This document shows, one piece after another, positions 32,813-42,680 of a stretch of DNA of 64,000 nucleotides. Source of the stretch: Sycon ciliatum (taxonomy: Eukaryota > Porifera > Calcarea > Leucosolenida > Sycettidae). Below the pieces are notes generated by a model. That model did not search any database. It saw only the letters and a list, made by a program, of their open reading frames with translations, and had not been told where the DNA came from. The stretch lies in NCBI RefSeq assembly GCF_964019385.1, contig NC_088645.1:20467158-20531157 (forward strand). Reading direction: 5' to 3'. Made by a program: the position numbers and the translations under genes. The number at the start of each line of letters is the position of its first letter. The stretch's first letter is position 1.

Positions 32813-32890
32813 AGTCACACCACCGGGACTCGAACCAGGGACCTTGCTATTCACGAGCAATACTCTAACCAACTGAGCTACAGTGTGACT
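32813..32890 (-). tRNA. tRNA-like sequence (SINE head or pseudogene), copy A
   Basis: On the minus strand: 8-bp acceptor-like stem AGTCACAC/GTGTGACT, A box TAGCTCAGTTGGTTAGAG, a TTGCT/AGCAA anticodon stem with loop CGTGAAT, and B box GGTTCGAGTCC. The loop lacks U at position 33, so no anticodon can be assigned. It is embedded in a duplicated repeat, so it is best read as a tRNA-derived SINE part. Confidence 0.6.
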
Positions 32891-32931
32891 CTTTTCCTGT
32901 TACAAGTATTCACAGCTATTGTAAATCTATA

Positions 32932-33011
32932 CTTCTTTGATCAATCCATATCTGGCTTGCATCATGCATCATGCATCATGATGCAAGCCAGATATGGATT
33001 GATCGAAGAAG
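32932..33011. repeat. 80-bp hairpin, copy A
   Basis: The arms CTTCTTTGATCAATCCATAT and ATATGGATTGATCGAAGAAG extend through TCTGGCTTGCATCATG around a CATCATG repeat. An equivalent hairpin lies at 37,301-37,380. Confidence 0.9.
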
Positions 33012-34232
33012 GACACATGGGGAAGGACATTGGAAATGTGGACAACAAAGTACATAGAATGGCTTGTTAGGACACGGCAAATTGTTCTGTTAAGGTTTCG
33101 GAACAATTGAACCAGCCGTTAAGGAGTTAGAATTTCGGCTAGGTTTCCGGCCTTTTCCCATGGTTAACAATTTGCCCAGGAAGCCAGTATCGACTTTTTA
33201 TCAAACCCACGATTTATCCTTTCCTTTTTGGCCTTTTGTGAATCATGGTCATGAATGCTGTCTGCTGAACATGAAGTATTAGTTGTGAGTTCAAATCCCA
33301 ACCTATCCTCAAGTCAAACATTTTTTCTTCATTGTTTTGGTGATCAAGCTGGTACACAAGACAAAGAAGATGGCTGCACTAAACGACTTGTTGTTGGAGC
33401 TCGCGCTTCCTGCCGAACTGACTGACACTCGACTGGCTCGCGCCATGTGAACACACCCACAACACTGCAATGGTGTGAGTGAATATGGAAGTCATCGCGC
33501 TGTAGCTTTTGGAGATTCATTCTAGTATTTCAAGATCGCCAATTTGAATTTAGCAGTCAACGCCGTCTTCTATCAGCGTTCACAAGCGTCTGCTTTTCTC
33601 AAAATGTCGTCAAAGTCACACGGATAGCTTTGCCAAGTCATGGCCTTGGAAATGAGTCCGTATCGATGTCGTTTTCGTCACACGGTGAGTAAATCGCAGC
33701 TCAAAGAAACTATTTTGGTCACAAAACGTATTGGGACGGATGCCGCTCGTCAACATCTACAACACTTTCGTTTCGACATGTCCTCTCTGACTCCATTATC
33801 GATACGAGGAAGAACTCGTTTGGTGTAAACCAGACGTACATGACTGTATCAACGTGAGTGAGTTGTCATTTTTCCTGCTTTCGCGCGGAATATTTCTTCG
33901 AGTTCACAGTGAGTTTTTCCAGGCAGCGCTAGAGTGCTCATACGGTAAGACGCCAAACTTCGCGGGCGATCGCCAGGATTGCAAATCTTTTTGAAACGGA
34001 CTGTAGTAGTAGTGAAGTTAATTTGGGAAATATTGTAAATCGCTCAATATCCACGTCACCAAATTTTCGCGATTTCTTGGAAACAACAAGTTTGTGATGG
34101 CAAAGGTTCGCGAAGCACAGGGGCCACCTACATTCACCGACTTTTGAAGCTCAAATGCACGCTGGTTAATATTCGCGTTACACTCTTCTCGCAAATATAA
34201 CGAACATTAATCTGTCGCGAACATTAGGCCGC

Positions 34233-34340
34233 GGTCACACCAAGCGCGATTCAACCATTCAGCGGAAAAAGAGCTTTTTGACGTCAACATTTCTACAGAA
34301 ACGGCTGAATTTTCGGATTCAGCCGTTTTCAGCAGTCAGC
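34233..34340. repeat. MITE-like end GGCCGCGGTCACACCAAGC with hairpin
   Basis: GGCCGCGGTCACACCAAGCG is followed by the hairpin GAAACGGCTGAA/TTCAGCCGTTTT. A mirrored form, GTTTGGTGTGACCAGGGC, is at 39,668-39,686. Ends of this type are seen in MITEs. From 34,340 to 34,765 nothing further is recognised. Confidence 0.45.
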
Positions 34341-34767
34341 CCTTTTCAAAGCGCTGAATGGATTAATCTACTTTCAGTCAATTTGACGCAGTGGCCGGAA
34401 AAACAAACTACTGCAAATCCAAAGTGTATCTTACCATCGATGCATCGTGTTCTGAAATACTCCAGCTTTCGTTGTTTGTTTCATTTTTTGTCCAACTTCT
34501 CTCATAGCCTGCTGTCAGTTCTTTTCCTCATCTTTCCTTGTGCGCTTTCTGCGAGGTACGATTTGCTTCGGCAGCCTCAAGCAAAGGAGACTATTGTGGG
34601 ACGGAAGCATGCGCACCATGATATCGGTGCAAATGTAGATAACGGCACGGAGTCTAGTTTCAGGTTCCATGGCTGCACTACAAGCTCAAACCTCTCTCAA
34701 TCATCTTTTATTATTAGTATTTCTTGTATTGTTGGACTCAGATGGAGAGCCAAGGTTTATTTTATAC

Positions 34768-35327
34768 AAAGAGAAAGACCAAGGAACTACAAGTTACTAA
34801 CGTTATACTGTCCACTAACCCCACCAGTTACTAAACAATCAGCTCATGCGATAACATTGCTCGACACTCACCGACGGTACTAACGTTCTACAACTAACTG
34901 GCTAACAGCTCTAGCACATCTTGGATGCGCACTCCAACAGCCTTCCAACTTGGAAGGTTCTAAGTTATAGAAATAACAAAAAGAAGGGGAATGTGAGCGC
35001 AGCCAAGATACGCACGAGCTGAAAGTCTCAGCTGTGAAGGACGTTGGCGGATGTTCATGCATGTCGATGGCGATACTGGCAAGACCATTGGACAATACGG
35101 TCAAACCACGATTCAAAAACTCACAGCAACATTCCACACAACTATTGTGGCTCAAAGGATGCAAAGATGCATCCAAGATGTGCTAGAGCTGTTAGCCAGT
35201 TAGTTATAGAACGTCAGTACCGTCGGTCAGTGTCGTGCAATGTTATCGCATGAGCTGATTGTTTAGTAACTGGTGGTGTTAGTGGACAGTATAGGGGTAA
35301 CTTGTAGTTCATTGGTCTTTCTCTTTT
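34768..35327. mobile_element. Fold-back element, about 160-bp arms
   Basis: 34,768-34,928 is mirrored at 35,163-35,327 (for example TAGAGCTGTTAGCCAGTTAG against CTAACTGGCTAACAGCTCTA). The loop includes CAGCCTTCCAACTTGGAAGG, a motif also in the fold-back at 47.9-48.8 kb. No coding sequence is seen. Confidence 0.85.
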
Positions 35328-35590
35328 GTATTAGTATTAGAGAGGTTCCGCATAACGTAATTACGTTAGTAAAAAACGTATTCGATCTACGGAAAGTCTT
35401 ACGTAAACTGCATGCGCATCTGGGTTCCACCATACGGAATTTTCAAATCACGTAGCTGCTATTGGCAACTCCGAACGTGGCAATGTACGACCAGTTTGTC
35501 ATAACTCGTAACATTTTGTCCTTTACCTTTCTTGATCATAATAATAATAATTATTATTATTTTAGGAATGGGTTTGCTCCCACACAGGAG

Positions 35591-35901
35591 CTCGCGCTAT
35601 TCCGCCGGCGACTTGACACTTGGCTGACTCACGACTGCCATACAGAGAATGCACCACTCCCAGCTCAATACACAGTGTTTCGGGGAATTCACCCCTCATC
35701 AGTTGAACTTGAGTAGGCTGAGGAAGAGGAAGCCTGCTCAAGCTCAACTGATGAGGGGTGAATTCCCCGAAACACTGTGCGTTGAGCAGGGAGTGGTGTT
35801 TTCTTGCAGGTTTTCCGAGCCGAAGTTTCGATGGACTTCTCGTGTTCTCTGGATGGCAGTCGTGAGTCAGTCAAGTGTCAAGTCGTCGGCGAAATAGCGA
35901 A
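35591..35901. mobile_element. Fold-back element, about 140-bp arms
   Basis: CGCTATTCCGCCGGCGACTT at the left is mirrored by AAGTCGTCGGCGAAATAGCG at the right. Inner arms include GTGTTTCGGGGAATTCACCC and its mirror around a short centre, GGAAGAGGAAG. Both strands therefore give similar short frames; none is a gene. Confidence 0.88.
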
Positions 35902-35984
35902 CCTAATCCTTAACAAAATCATCGCCGAATTTGCAACCTCTATTTCGTAGTTGAAGTATTATTATTACAAAAAAATATTATTAT

Positions 35985-36655
35985 CTACGCATGTATCTAC
36001 GCAAGAGTGACCACCAGCCAAATAGGATATGTGTGTGTCAAAGTATTGAACGTTTTCGTTCCCTTCTTGTCAAAATACTACAGGGAATGATGGAAATAAG
36101 CTAAAAGACTACAACTGTAAGGAAAAGAAGTTCAGAGATACATCACTCCAATTATGTGAAGAAGTCCGGTCAGGAAAACAGTACCTCGGCAATGAAGTGT
36201 CACCGGTCGGGCTGTGCTAGTTGTCGTGTGTGGTATTCCGATGATGTATTCTCTGTTTTGTCGAGTGGTAGGTCTTTGTTACATCTAGCCGTGTTGGAAG
36301 CTTTGTACATACGTAAGTTATACCCTGAGCTTTGTGTTCAGGAGGAGAATGTGTTGTCTTTGCAGTTGTTCGGCACTGTTCGTCGTGAAGGTGCGAAATA
36401 GATCCCTTGATCTCTTGATATTTCTTTCTTTTTCTTGTCACTACGTTTTTGTCACTTATTGGATTTGCATGCTGTCACGTCTACACATAATTCGAGTGAT
36501 GTATCTCTAAACTTCTTTTCCTTGTAGTTGTAGTCTTTTAGCTTATTTCCATCATTGCCTGTAGTATTGTGACAAGAAGGGAGCAAAAACGTCCAATACT
36601 TTGACACATGTCCAAAATGGCTCGTGGTGACTCTTGCGTAGATGTATGCGTAGAT
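35985..36655. mobile_element. Element with about 170-bp terminal inverted repeats
   Basis: TCTACGCAAGAGTGACCACC at the left is mirrored by GGTGACTCTTGCGTAGA at the right. The arms extend to about 36,155 and 36,485, including ATGATGGAAATAAGCTAAAA. Between the arms sits a fragment of reverse-transcriptase-type coding sequence. Either an inverted duplication captured it or it is part of the element. Confidence 0.85.
36156..36401 (+). pseudogene. Possible GIY-YIG/Penelope-type C-terminal fragment
   Basis: The frame reads FSVLSSGRSLLHLAVLEALY then IRKLYPELCVQEENVLSLQL. The pattern (F-x-VL, E-A-L-x-I, L-x-P-x-L-C-V-Q) resembles the end of GIY-YIG endonuclease domains on Penelope-like retroelements. 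A C-x4-C pair precedes it. No reverse transcriptase motif is nearby, so only a tail is present. The assignment is by eye and tentative. Confidence 0.4.
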
Positions 36656-36743
36656 AATACATTTTTTTGTAATAAATTCTGCCGCCGTTCTAGTTAAAAA
36701 TTATTATTATTATTTAAAAAAAGCTTACGTGGAGATACAAATG

Positions 36744-36824
36744 TAATTAACGCAATAAATAGAGTAAGCTGCTAATGGTGTTTGTACAGAGTGCGCAGCT
36801 TACTCTATTTATTGCGTTAATTAT
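36744..36824. repeat. Hairpin, 28-bp arms
   Basis: TAACGCAATAAATAGAGTAA at the left is mirrored at the right, around TGGTGTTTGTACAGAGTG. ATT tracts flank it. Confidence 0.9.
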
Positions 36825-37181
36825 TATTTTTGTTATTATTATAATTTGTCTGTAGCAGTTGTGTTAGAAGAAAAGATTCAGACACGTGTAAAAATGTTTC
36901 TGAAAGCGTTCACTGACCGTCCACACTTGCTTGGCAAGCCCTTCGTCTCTCTTCAACATCTCGATGTCACCCCGGAGCTGTAACTGAAGACAAGATGGAC
37001 AAGCATGTAGACCACAGGTCAATAAAGTCATACACCGTCATACACTGCCATACACCGTCATACACTGTCATACACATTTTTGCAAACGATTGAAACCACT
37101 TACACATACATTGGCGCGTGCACGCAAACACATGCATCCACACGCATAATAATTATTATCACAATGGAGGAACAAATCATC

Positions 37182-37259
37182 AGTCACACCACCGGGAGTC
37201 GAACCAGGGACCTTGCTATTCACGAGCAATACTCTAACCAACTGAGCTACAGTGTGACT
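37182..37259 (-). tRNA. tRNA-like sequence, copy B
   Basis: Same structure as the copy at 32,813-32,890, with one substitution noticed (GGGAGTCG for GGGACTCG) that touches the B box. This supports a decaying SINE rather than a functional tRNA gene. Confidence 0.6.
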
Positions 37260-37300
37260 CTTATCCTCTTACAAGTATTCACAGTGATGGTAAATCTATA

Positions 37301-37380
37301 CTTCTTCGATCAATCCATATCTGGCTTGCATCATGCATCATGCATCATGATGCAAGCCAGATATGGATTGATCGAAGAAG
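37301..37380. repeat. 80-bp hairpin, copy B
   Basis: Perfect outer arms here (CTTCTTCGATCAATCCATAT mirrored), whereas copy A has one mismatch. Arm homogenisation or the original state is possible. Confidence 0.9.
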
Positions 37381-38737
37381 GACACATGGGAAGGACAGCT
37401 CCTACAAAACACGAATATTCTGGCTCACACCGCACAGCACTAACACTGTCCTCGATTGTCCTCCACTTGGTGCTTATAGTCTGTTTCAAAAAGATTTAAA
37501 TTCAGGTTTGGGTCTTAAAAGTATGAAGATCAGGGAAATGTGGACACCAAAGTACATAGAATGGCTTGTTAGGGCACGCAAATTGTTCTGTGAAGGTTTC
37601 GGAACAATTGGGCCAGCCGGTAAGGAGTTAAAATTTCGCCTAGGTTTCCGGCCTTTTCCCATGGTGTACAATTTGCCCAGGAAGCCAGTATCGACTTTTT
37701 ATCAAACCCAGGATTTATCCTTTCCTTTTTGGCCTTGTGGTTATCATGGTCATGAATGCTGTCTGCTGAAAATGAAGTATTAGTTGTTAGTTCAAATCCC
37801 AACCTATCCTCAAGTCAAACCTTTTTTCTTCATTGTTTTGGTGATCAAGCTGGTACACAAGACAAAAAAGATGGCCACACCAAACGACTTGTTGGAGCTC
37901 GCGCTTCCTGCCGAACTGACTGACACTTGACTGGCTCACGCCACGTGAACACACCCACAACACTGCAATGGTGTGAGTGAATATGGAAGTCATCGCGCTG
38001 TAGCTTTTTGAGATTCATTCTAGTATTTCAAGATCGCCAATTTGAATTTAGCAGTCAACGCCGTCTTCTATCAGCGTTCACAAGCGTCTGCTTTTCTCAA
38101 AATGTCGTCAAAGTCACACGGATAGCTTTGCCAAGTCATGGCCTTGGGAATGAGTCCGTGTCGATGTCGTTTTCGTCACACGGTGAGTAAATCGCAGCTC
38201 AAAGAAACTATTTTGGTCACAAAACGAATTGGGACACATGCCGCTCGTCAACATCTACAAAACTTTCGTTTCGACATGTCCTCTCTGACTCCATTATCGA
38301 TACGAGGAAGAACTCGTTTGGTGTAAACCAGACGTACATGACTGTATCAACGTGAGTGAGTTGTCATTTTTCCTGCTTTCGCGCGGAATATTTCTTCGAG
38401 TTCACAGTGAGTTTTTCCAGGCAGCGCTCGAGTGCTCATACGGCAAGACGCCAAACTCCGCGGGCGATCGCCAGGATTGCAAATCTTTTTGAAACGGACT
38501 GTAGTAGTAGTGATGTTAATTTGGGAAATATTGTAAATCGCCCAATATCCACGTCACCAAATTTTCGCGATTTCTTGGAACCAACAAGTTTGTGATGGCA
38601 AAGGTTCGCGAAGCACAGGGGCCACCTACATATACCGACTTTTGAAGCTCGAATTCACGCTGGTTAATATTCGCGTTACACTCTTCTAGCAAAAATAACG
38701 AACATTAATCTGTCGCGAACATTAGGCCGCGGTAACT

Positions 38738-39437
38738 GGTTCCATATGTAACGATCCCGATACCTTCGGGCTCAGTATCCGATTTTAAATAATTCTTATT
38801 CTTATTACGTCTCCTTTATTCACTTCTTTCGAAGGCCGTAAGCCACCGGGAAAATATTTCCATGGGTGAAACAGCAAAAAGAAAATGAATAAAGTAAGAA
38901 GCTTAAAACCAAAGGGACAAGAAATAGCGGAAGGAAGAGAAAGAAGGAAAGAACCTCAATCCGAACTCCGACATCAAAACAAAAATTAAGATTTCGCACC
39001 GACGTGTTCTGTATAAGTGATAAGGGCATTGATATCGGTTTTAAAGCTCGACACTTGGTGAGCCGAATGATGTTATTAAGGGGGCTATTTTGACATTCGG
39101 ATTCAGAATCGGTACCAGTCTATTACTAACGCCTCTAGAGTCAAACTCTGAATTAGCACTAGCAAGGGCCGAAGCCGACACCAGGACTCAAGCATGGCTT
39201 GTGAAAATTGTAGCCAAGTGCAAAAGCCTAAGCTGGCCAGCATCAGAGTGCTAAATCAAGTACATCAACCAATGAAGGGAGTAACAAAGGAAACATCTTT
39301 ATCAGTCGTTATTCGTCTCTTGGCTATTGAACATGAAAACGCAGCAGATGTGAATCTACATGACTGTTACGAACAGTTCTTAGAATTTTAACGGAACCTT
39401 GGATAGCCTCCTGTTGCACAATAGCCAATTATGCTCC
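38738..39437. other. No recognisable gene
   Basis: A 65-codon plus frame at 39,194-39,391 (starting MACENCSQVQKP) is non-repetitive, but no domain is recognised and no splice site stands out. Confidence 0.4.
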
Positions 39438-39640
39438 CTACATAGTCCGAAGGCATTGAGGAGACTCTCTCACCAAGCCTCCCAGGGCACCGACAACCAC
39501 AGGGACTGCGTCAACTTGGGAGAGGGACCAAATTCTGGACATCTCTCGCTTCAAGTCATAATTTTTCGAGCGCTTTTCAGCCATTTCCTTATTGATATTG
39601 GTCTCACCAGGGACCAACCACTTCAATCAGCACAAGCCAC
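39438..39640 (-). pseudogene. LINE reverse transcriptase C-terminal fragment (L1/RTE-like)
   Basis: The minus frame reads VPGETNINKEMAEKRSKNYD then LKREMSRIWSLSQVDAVPVV and VGALGGL. This matches the conserved tail of many LINE proteins (VPxDxNI, EKxxKYxDL, hydrophobic VPVVIGALG). It differs from the Jockey/CR1-like families elsewhere in the window. It is a solitary 3' remnant. Confidence 0.65.
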
Positions 39641-40391
39641 TCTCAGCACAAGCTGAAAACGGCTTGTTTGGTGTGACCAGGGCAGTTTACAATAGGAGGT
39701 CTGCTCACTGAGCTTATTGGAGTTGAAGATAACCCGGGGGGGGGGGGGGCGTGAGAGGAGAAGAGGGGAGGGGGAGCAGATCTCCAAACACATCAATACT
39801 GATACCACCAGCCTCGAACCTGAGAGGTTCGCCGCAGGCCATGGACGTATCGTCATATTCTGCTCAACAAATTGTACTGCATATCGTTCAAGTGCTCCAA
39901 ATGCAGGAGCACATAATTTTTTGTTTCCAACAAGTTTCCTGGCAGACAAATCTAAAACTACAACACAGCAACTTAGCAGGAGCGCAAGCTTCAGGTTCCT
40001 CCACAACATTCTGAAACAGGTTTCATAACCAACGTTCGGGCTCTCTCTTCGCGAAATAATTATTACATTCAAAAGGAAACAATGGCAACACCAATGAAGC
40101 GATGAACAGAAAAGAGGTCATAAATCAGCACGGAGAAGAAAAGATAAAGCCAATTCATGATGACTGTTGGACTCATCCACAAAGAAAAAATGGCAAAAAG
40201 GTGTGTAAAAGGAACGGGAGGTTCGTGCTCGGAGCTACATGTTCTGGTCTTTTATTAGGTACGTTTTTTTCAGAATTCCCACCATCGTGAACTTGTGTCT
40301 CAGGATGCTCGTCGTGGGTTAAGTTTATATGAGCTAACGTTTTGAAATAAATTCACTGCGACAGGCAAGATTTTTCTGCATGGCGACTTAC
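39641..40391. other. No recognisable gene; G run
   Basis: It holds a G run at 39,738-39,748 and two overlapping plus frames at 39,717-40,028 without known domains. The downstream exons of the candidate gene at 40,392-40,496 would lie here on the minus strand, but none could be identified. Confidence 0.4.
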
Positions 40392-40496
40392 CGCATCTTC
40401 CCTTGCTGCTGCTGCTTCGGCGGCGACTTGAAATTCTTCATTATCATAATCTTCATCTACGTCAGGTACTGCTGGTACTGGTTCTGCCTCAGCCAT
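40392..40496 (-). CDS. Candidate host first coding exon
   Basis: An ATG at 40,496 opens 35 codons on the minus strand: an acidic start MAEAEPVPAVPDVDEDYDNE followed by an alanine-rich helix with E/R. Coding ends exactly at a consensus donor, GCG/GTAAGT (40,386-40,391), in phase 0. Acidic, disordered N termini followed by a helix occur in many proteins, so no family can be named. The clean start-to-donor structure is unlike the repeats around it. An upstream in-frame ATG at 40,658 exists but gives less coherent sequence. Confidence 0.45.
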
Positions 40497-42499
40497 TGTG
40501 TAAGTATTAGTCGGATACTGCAAGTTTCTACTGGACAAGAGTTTGAGTGCGGGTGATTGACTTCCAGGCAATGACCTGCCTATACACGGTTGTATACATG
40601 TTGTACATGTTCGGTATACCGGTACTCCTTCTACGGAGAGTTGTATTTGTTCAAGCATTCCACTCTACATCATGCTATACGTGAACTGGATGTGTACATA
40701 TGCGTAGAGCAGTCGTGAAAACCTAGTACCGAGCGTACCGGTTATGCATGTAGAGCGTTTTCAAGGTTATACCAACGGTCACTTTTTGGGGTCAAGTGCG
40801 AGAAATTCTTGAATCGCTAGTGAACAGGCGAAACCCAGTTCACGTTCATTTTGTATGGGAATGGATACGTGGAGGTGAAAGAAGCAGTATAATGGCGCTC
40901 CACTTGTTATCCGACACTCGTGTTGAGTAAGAGCGCTTGCCAGGAAGGACCTTCCATGGCTTGGGCGAAAATGAAGAAGATTCAGAATTGATCCAAGCGC
41001 TGGTGGAGCCAAACTTTTCATATTTCGTATACTTTCCATACGTATTTTCAATCTCGATGACTTTGTATTGCACAACATGGTGTATATTCTGTGTTTTGCG
41101 TGTATACACCAGATTGGTGTATCGCTTGTGCTGATCCGACTCGCACTGCACTGAACTATCCTGGTTTTTAACTCATGTTGGTAGCCTGTGCGACTATGTT
41201 TGGGATATTCCACTGTCATAATGGGATAAAATTCAAAGACAGGGCGACGAAACGGAGCAGTTATGATTATATAATACATTAATGTGGTGGCATTTAAGTG
41301 AGGTGTTGATAATAATTTCTATGACTGCATAGTATTACCTCCGAGATAGGACTATGCCTAAAACTAGGTTAGTGGTTAGTTTGTAAAAATCGGTGATTGT
41401 TTGGTAGAGATACAAGAAAAAGAGCATGTTATTTGAAGGTGAGTTAGTGTCTTACTTTACAGTGGGGTCACAAAGGGTTAATTAAAGGTCAATGGGTTTT
41501 CACTCATGTGCATGCTAGGTGTTGGCAATAGATTCACGCACTGGAGATTATTATTATTATTTTTTTTTTTTTGGGGTGCAAGCCTCTTTTATGGGCAAAA
41601 ATTAACACAATGTATTAAAATGCAATACAACATACACTGGAGAAGAAATCAGGAAAATAAAATATGAGCTCAAAAATGGAACGAAAAATAGCAAATAGAA
41701 TCAAAACTCACGATGGAATCAAACTCATGGTGGAAACTACAACCCAATAGACATCCTTAGCAAAAGTACGATAACGCTAACTTTTACGGTACTCACTCCC
41801 AGCCGTGACAAAAGACGTTATCGGATAACGGAAAAACGTTACAGAGCTCAAAATAACGGGCCGACGTTCGTTATGGAAATTCTGCAAAAAATGCAAAAAC
41901 TCGCATTGTTTTGTAACTGGCGGGAGATAAAAAGCACGTCGACGTGCAGATCGAGATGAGATCGAGAGTCAAGATTGCTTCCTCTTGTGACATTTAGCTT
42001 TTTGGCGAGTTTTGCCTTTCAGTTGACAATTTCTGCGTCCTCTGCTTCGTGCTGTTCTCCCTCTATCCCATCTGGGAAACAAAGGACCAGTTCCGCGGCA
42101 CTCCTGAGGAAGAAATTCATCGGCCTCTCCCAGACGTGCTGGAGCTGGAGAACCCTTACAGTCTTCGGTGCTGCGTTTAGGAAAGGGTTTCCAAGGACCT
42201 GGGAACAGCGAAAACTCATGTTCGCCGTGCTTTTGCTATTCCAGAGTAAAAGACCTCGCCAAGGTATTCTTTCGAAACGACAGCAAACTAATCCCTGGTT
42301 CAAAATTTTGAATTTCCCGCATCTGTTTCCACGAAAATTCATATCGCCATGGTTGTCACGACTACTTCGTCTCAACTATAACGTACTTTGTGCTAAGGGA
42401 AAAGTCAGCTTGAACGATCCGAAGTACGGAAAGGTTTGCGTTTACGTTAGCGTTTTTTTAGCTAAGGATATCTAATGAGTCGGAAAACCAACCACAGAA
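40497..42499. other. Intergenic, no recognisable gene
   Basis: Frames at 41,975-42,475 (+) and 42,019-42,375 (-) overlap each other and show no domain. A T/ATT tract lies at 41,548-41,571. A TACGGAAAGGTTTGCGTTTA stretch at 42,424 recurs in part near 50,702, so some of this is repeat. Confidence 0.4.
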
Positions 42500-42680
42500 T
42501 TAGATATTGGGAATAGAGTCAGACACAACAACAACCGAAATCAGTACACCAAAAATCTGTCCTACAAAAAACAAAGGAACAAGGAAAACAAGAAAGACGA
42601 AGTACAAAGAATCCCCAAAAAAGAGGGGAGAACGGGATGAAAGAGGACCGGAGAGCGGCAAACCCCAGGAGGACTTAGCG

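Larger units (their letters stand above)
32482..34240. repeat. Duplicated segment, copy A
   Basis: From TCTGTAGCAGTTGTGTTAGA to AGGCCGCGGT, this matches 36,848-38,737 almost base for base. Copy B has about 120 bp more near 37,398-37,520. It includes a tandem CATACACCGT run, a tRNA-like sequence, an 80-bp hairpin, and a 62-codon frame at 33,640-33,828 that is open in both copies but is not recognised. The sharp, shared borders suggest a mobile element of about 1.8 kb rather than a random duplication. Confidence 0.85.
36848..38737. repeat. Duplicated segment, copy B
   Basis: This copy is complete with respect to copy A and carries an extra block of about 120 bp after GGGAAGGACA. The 62-codon frame of copy A recurs at 38,138-38,326 with few changes. 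It ends at GGCCGCGGT, where the flanking sequence differs from copy A. Confidence 0.85.

Noticed and set aside
32813-32890. Functional tRNA gene
   Set aside because: The anticodon loop lacks U33 and the sequence is part of a duplicated repeat; kept only as tRNA-like.
35561-35900. Three similar short frames on both strands
   Set aside because: They are the two arms of a fold-back read in opposite directions.
41975-42475. 166-codon plus frame with a hydrophobic start
   Set aside because: It overlaps another long frame on the other strand, has no domain, and its end matches a repeat seen at 50.7 kb.
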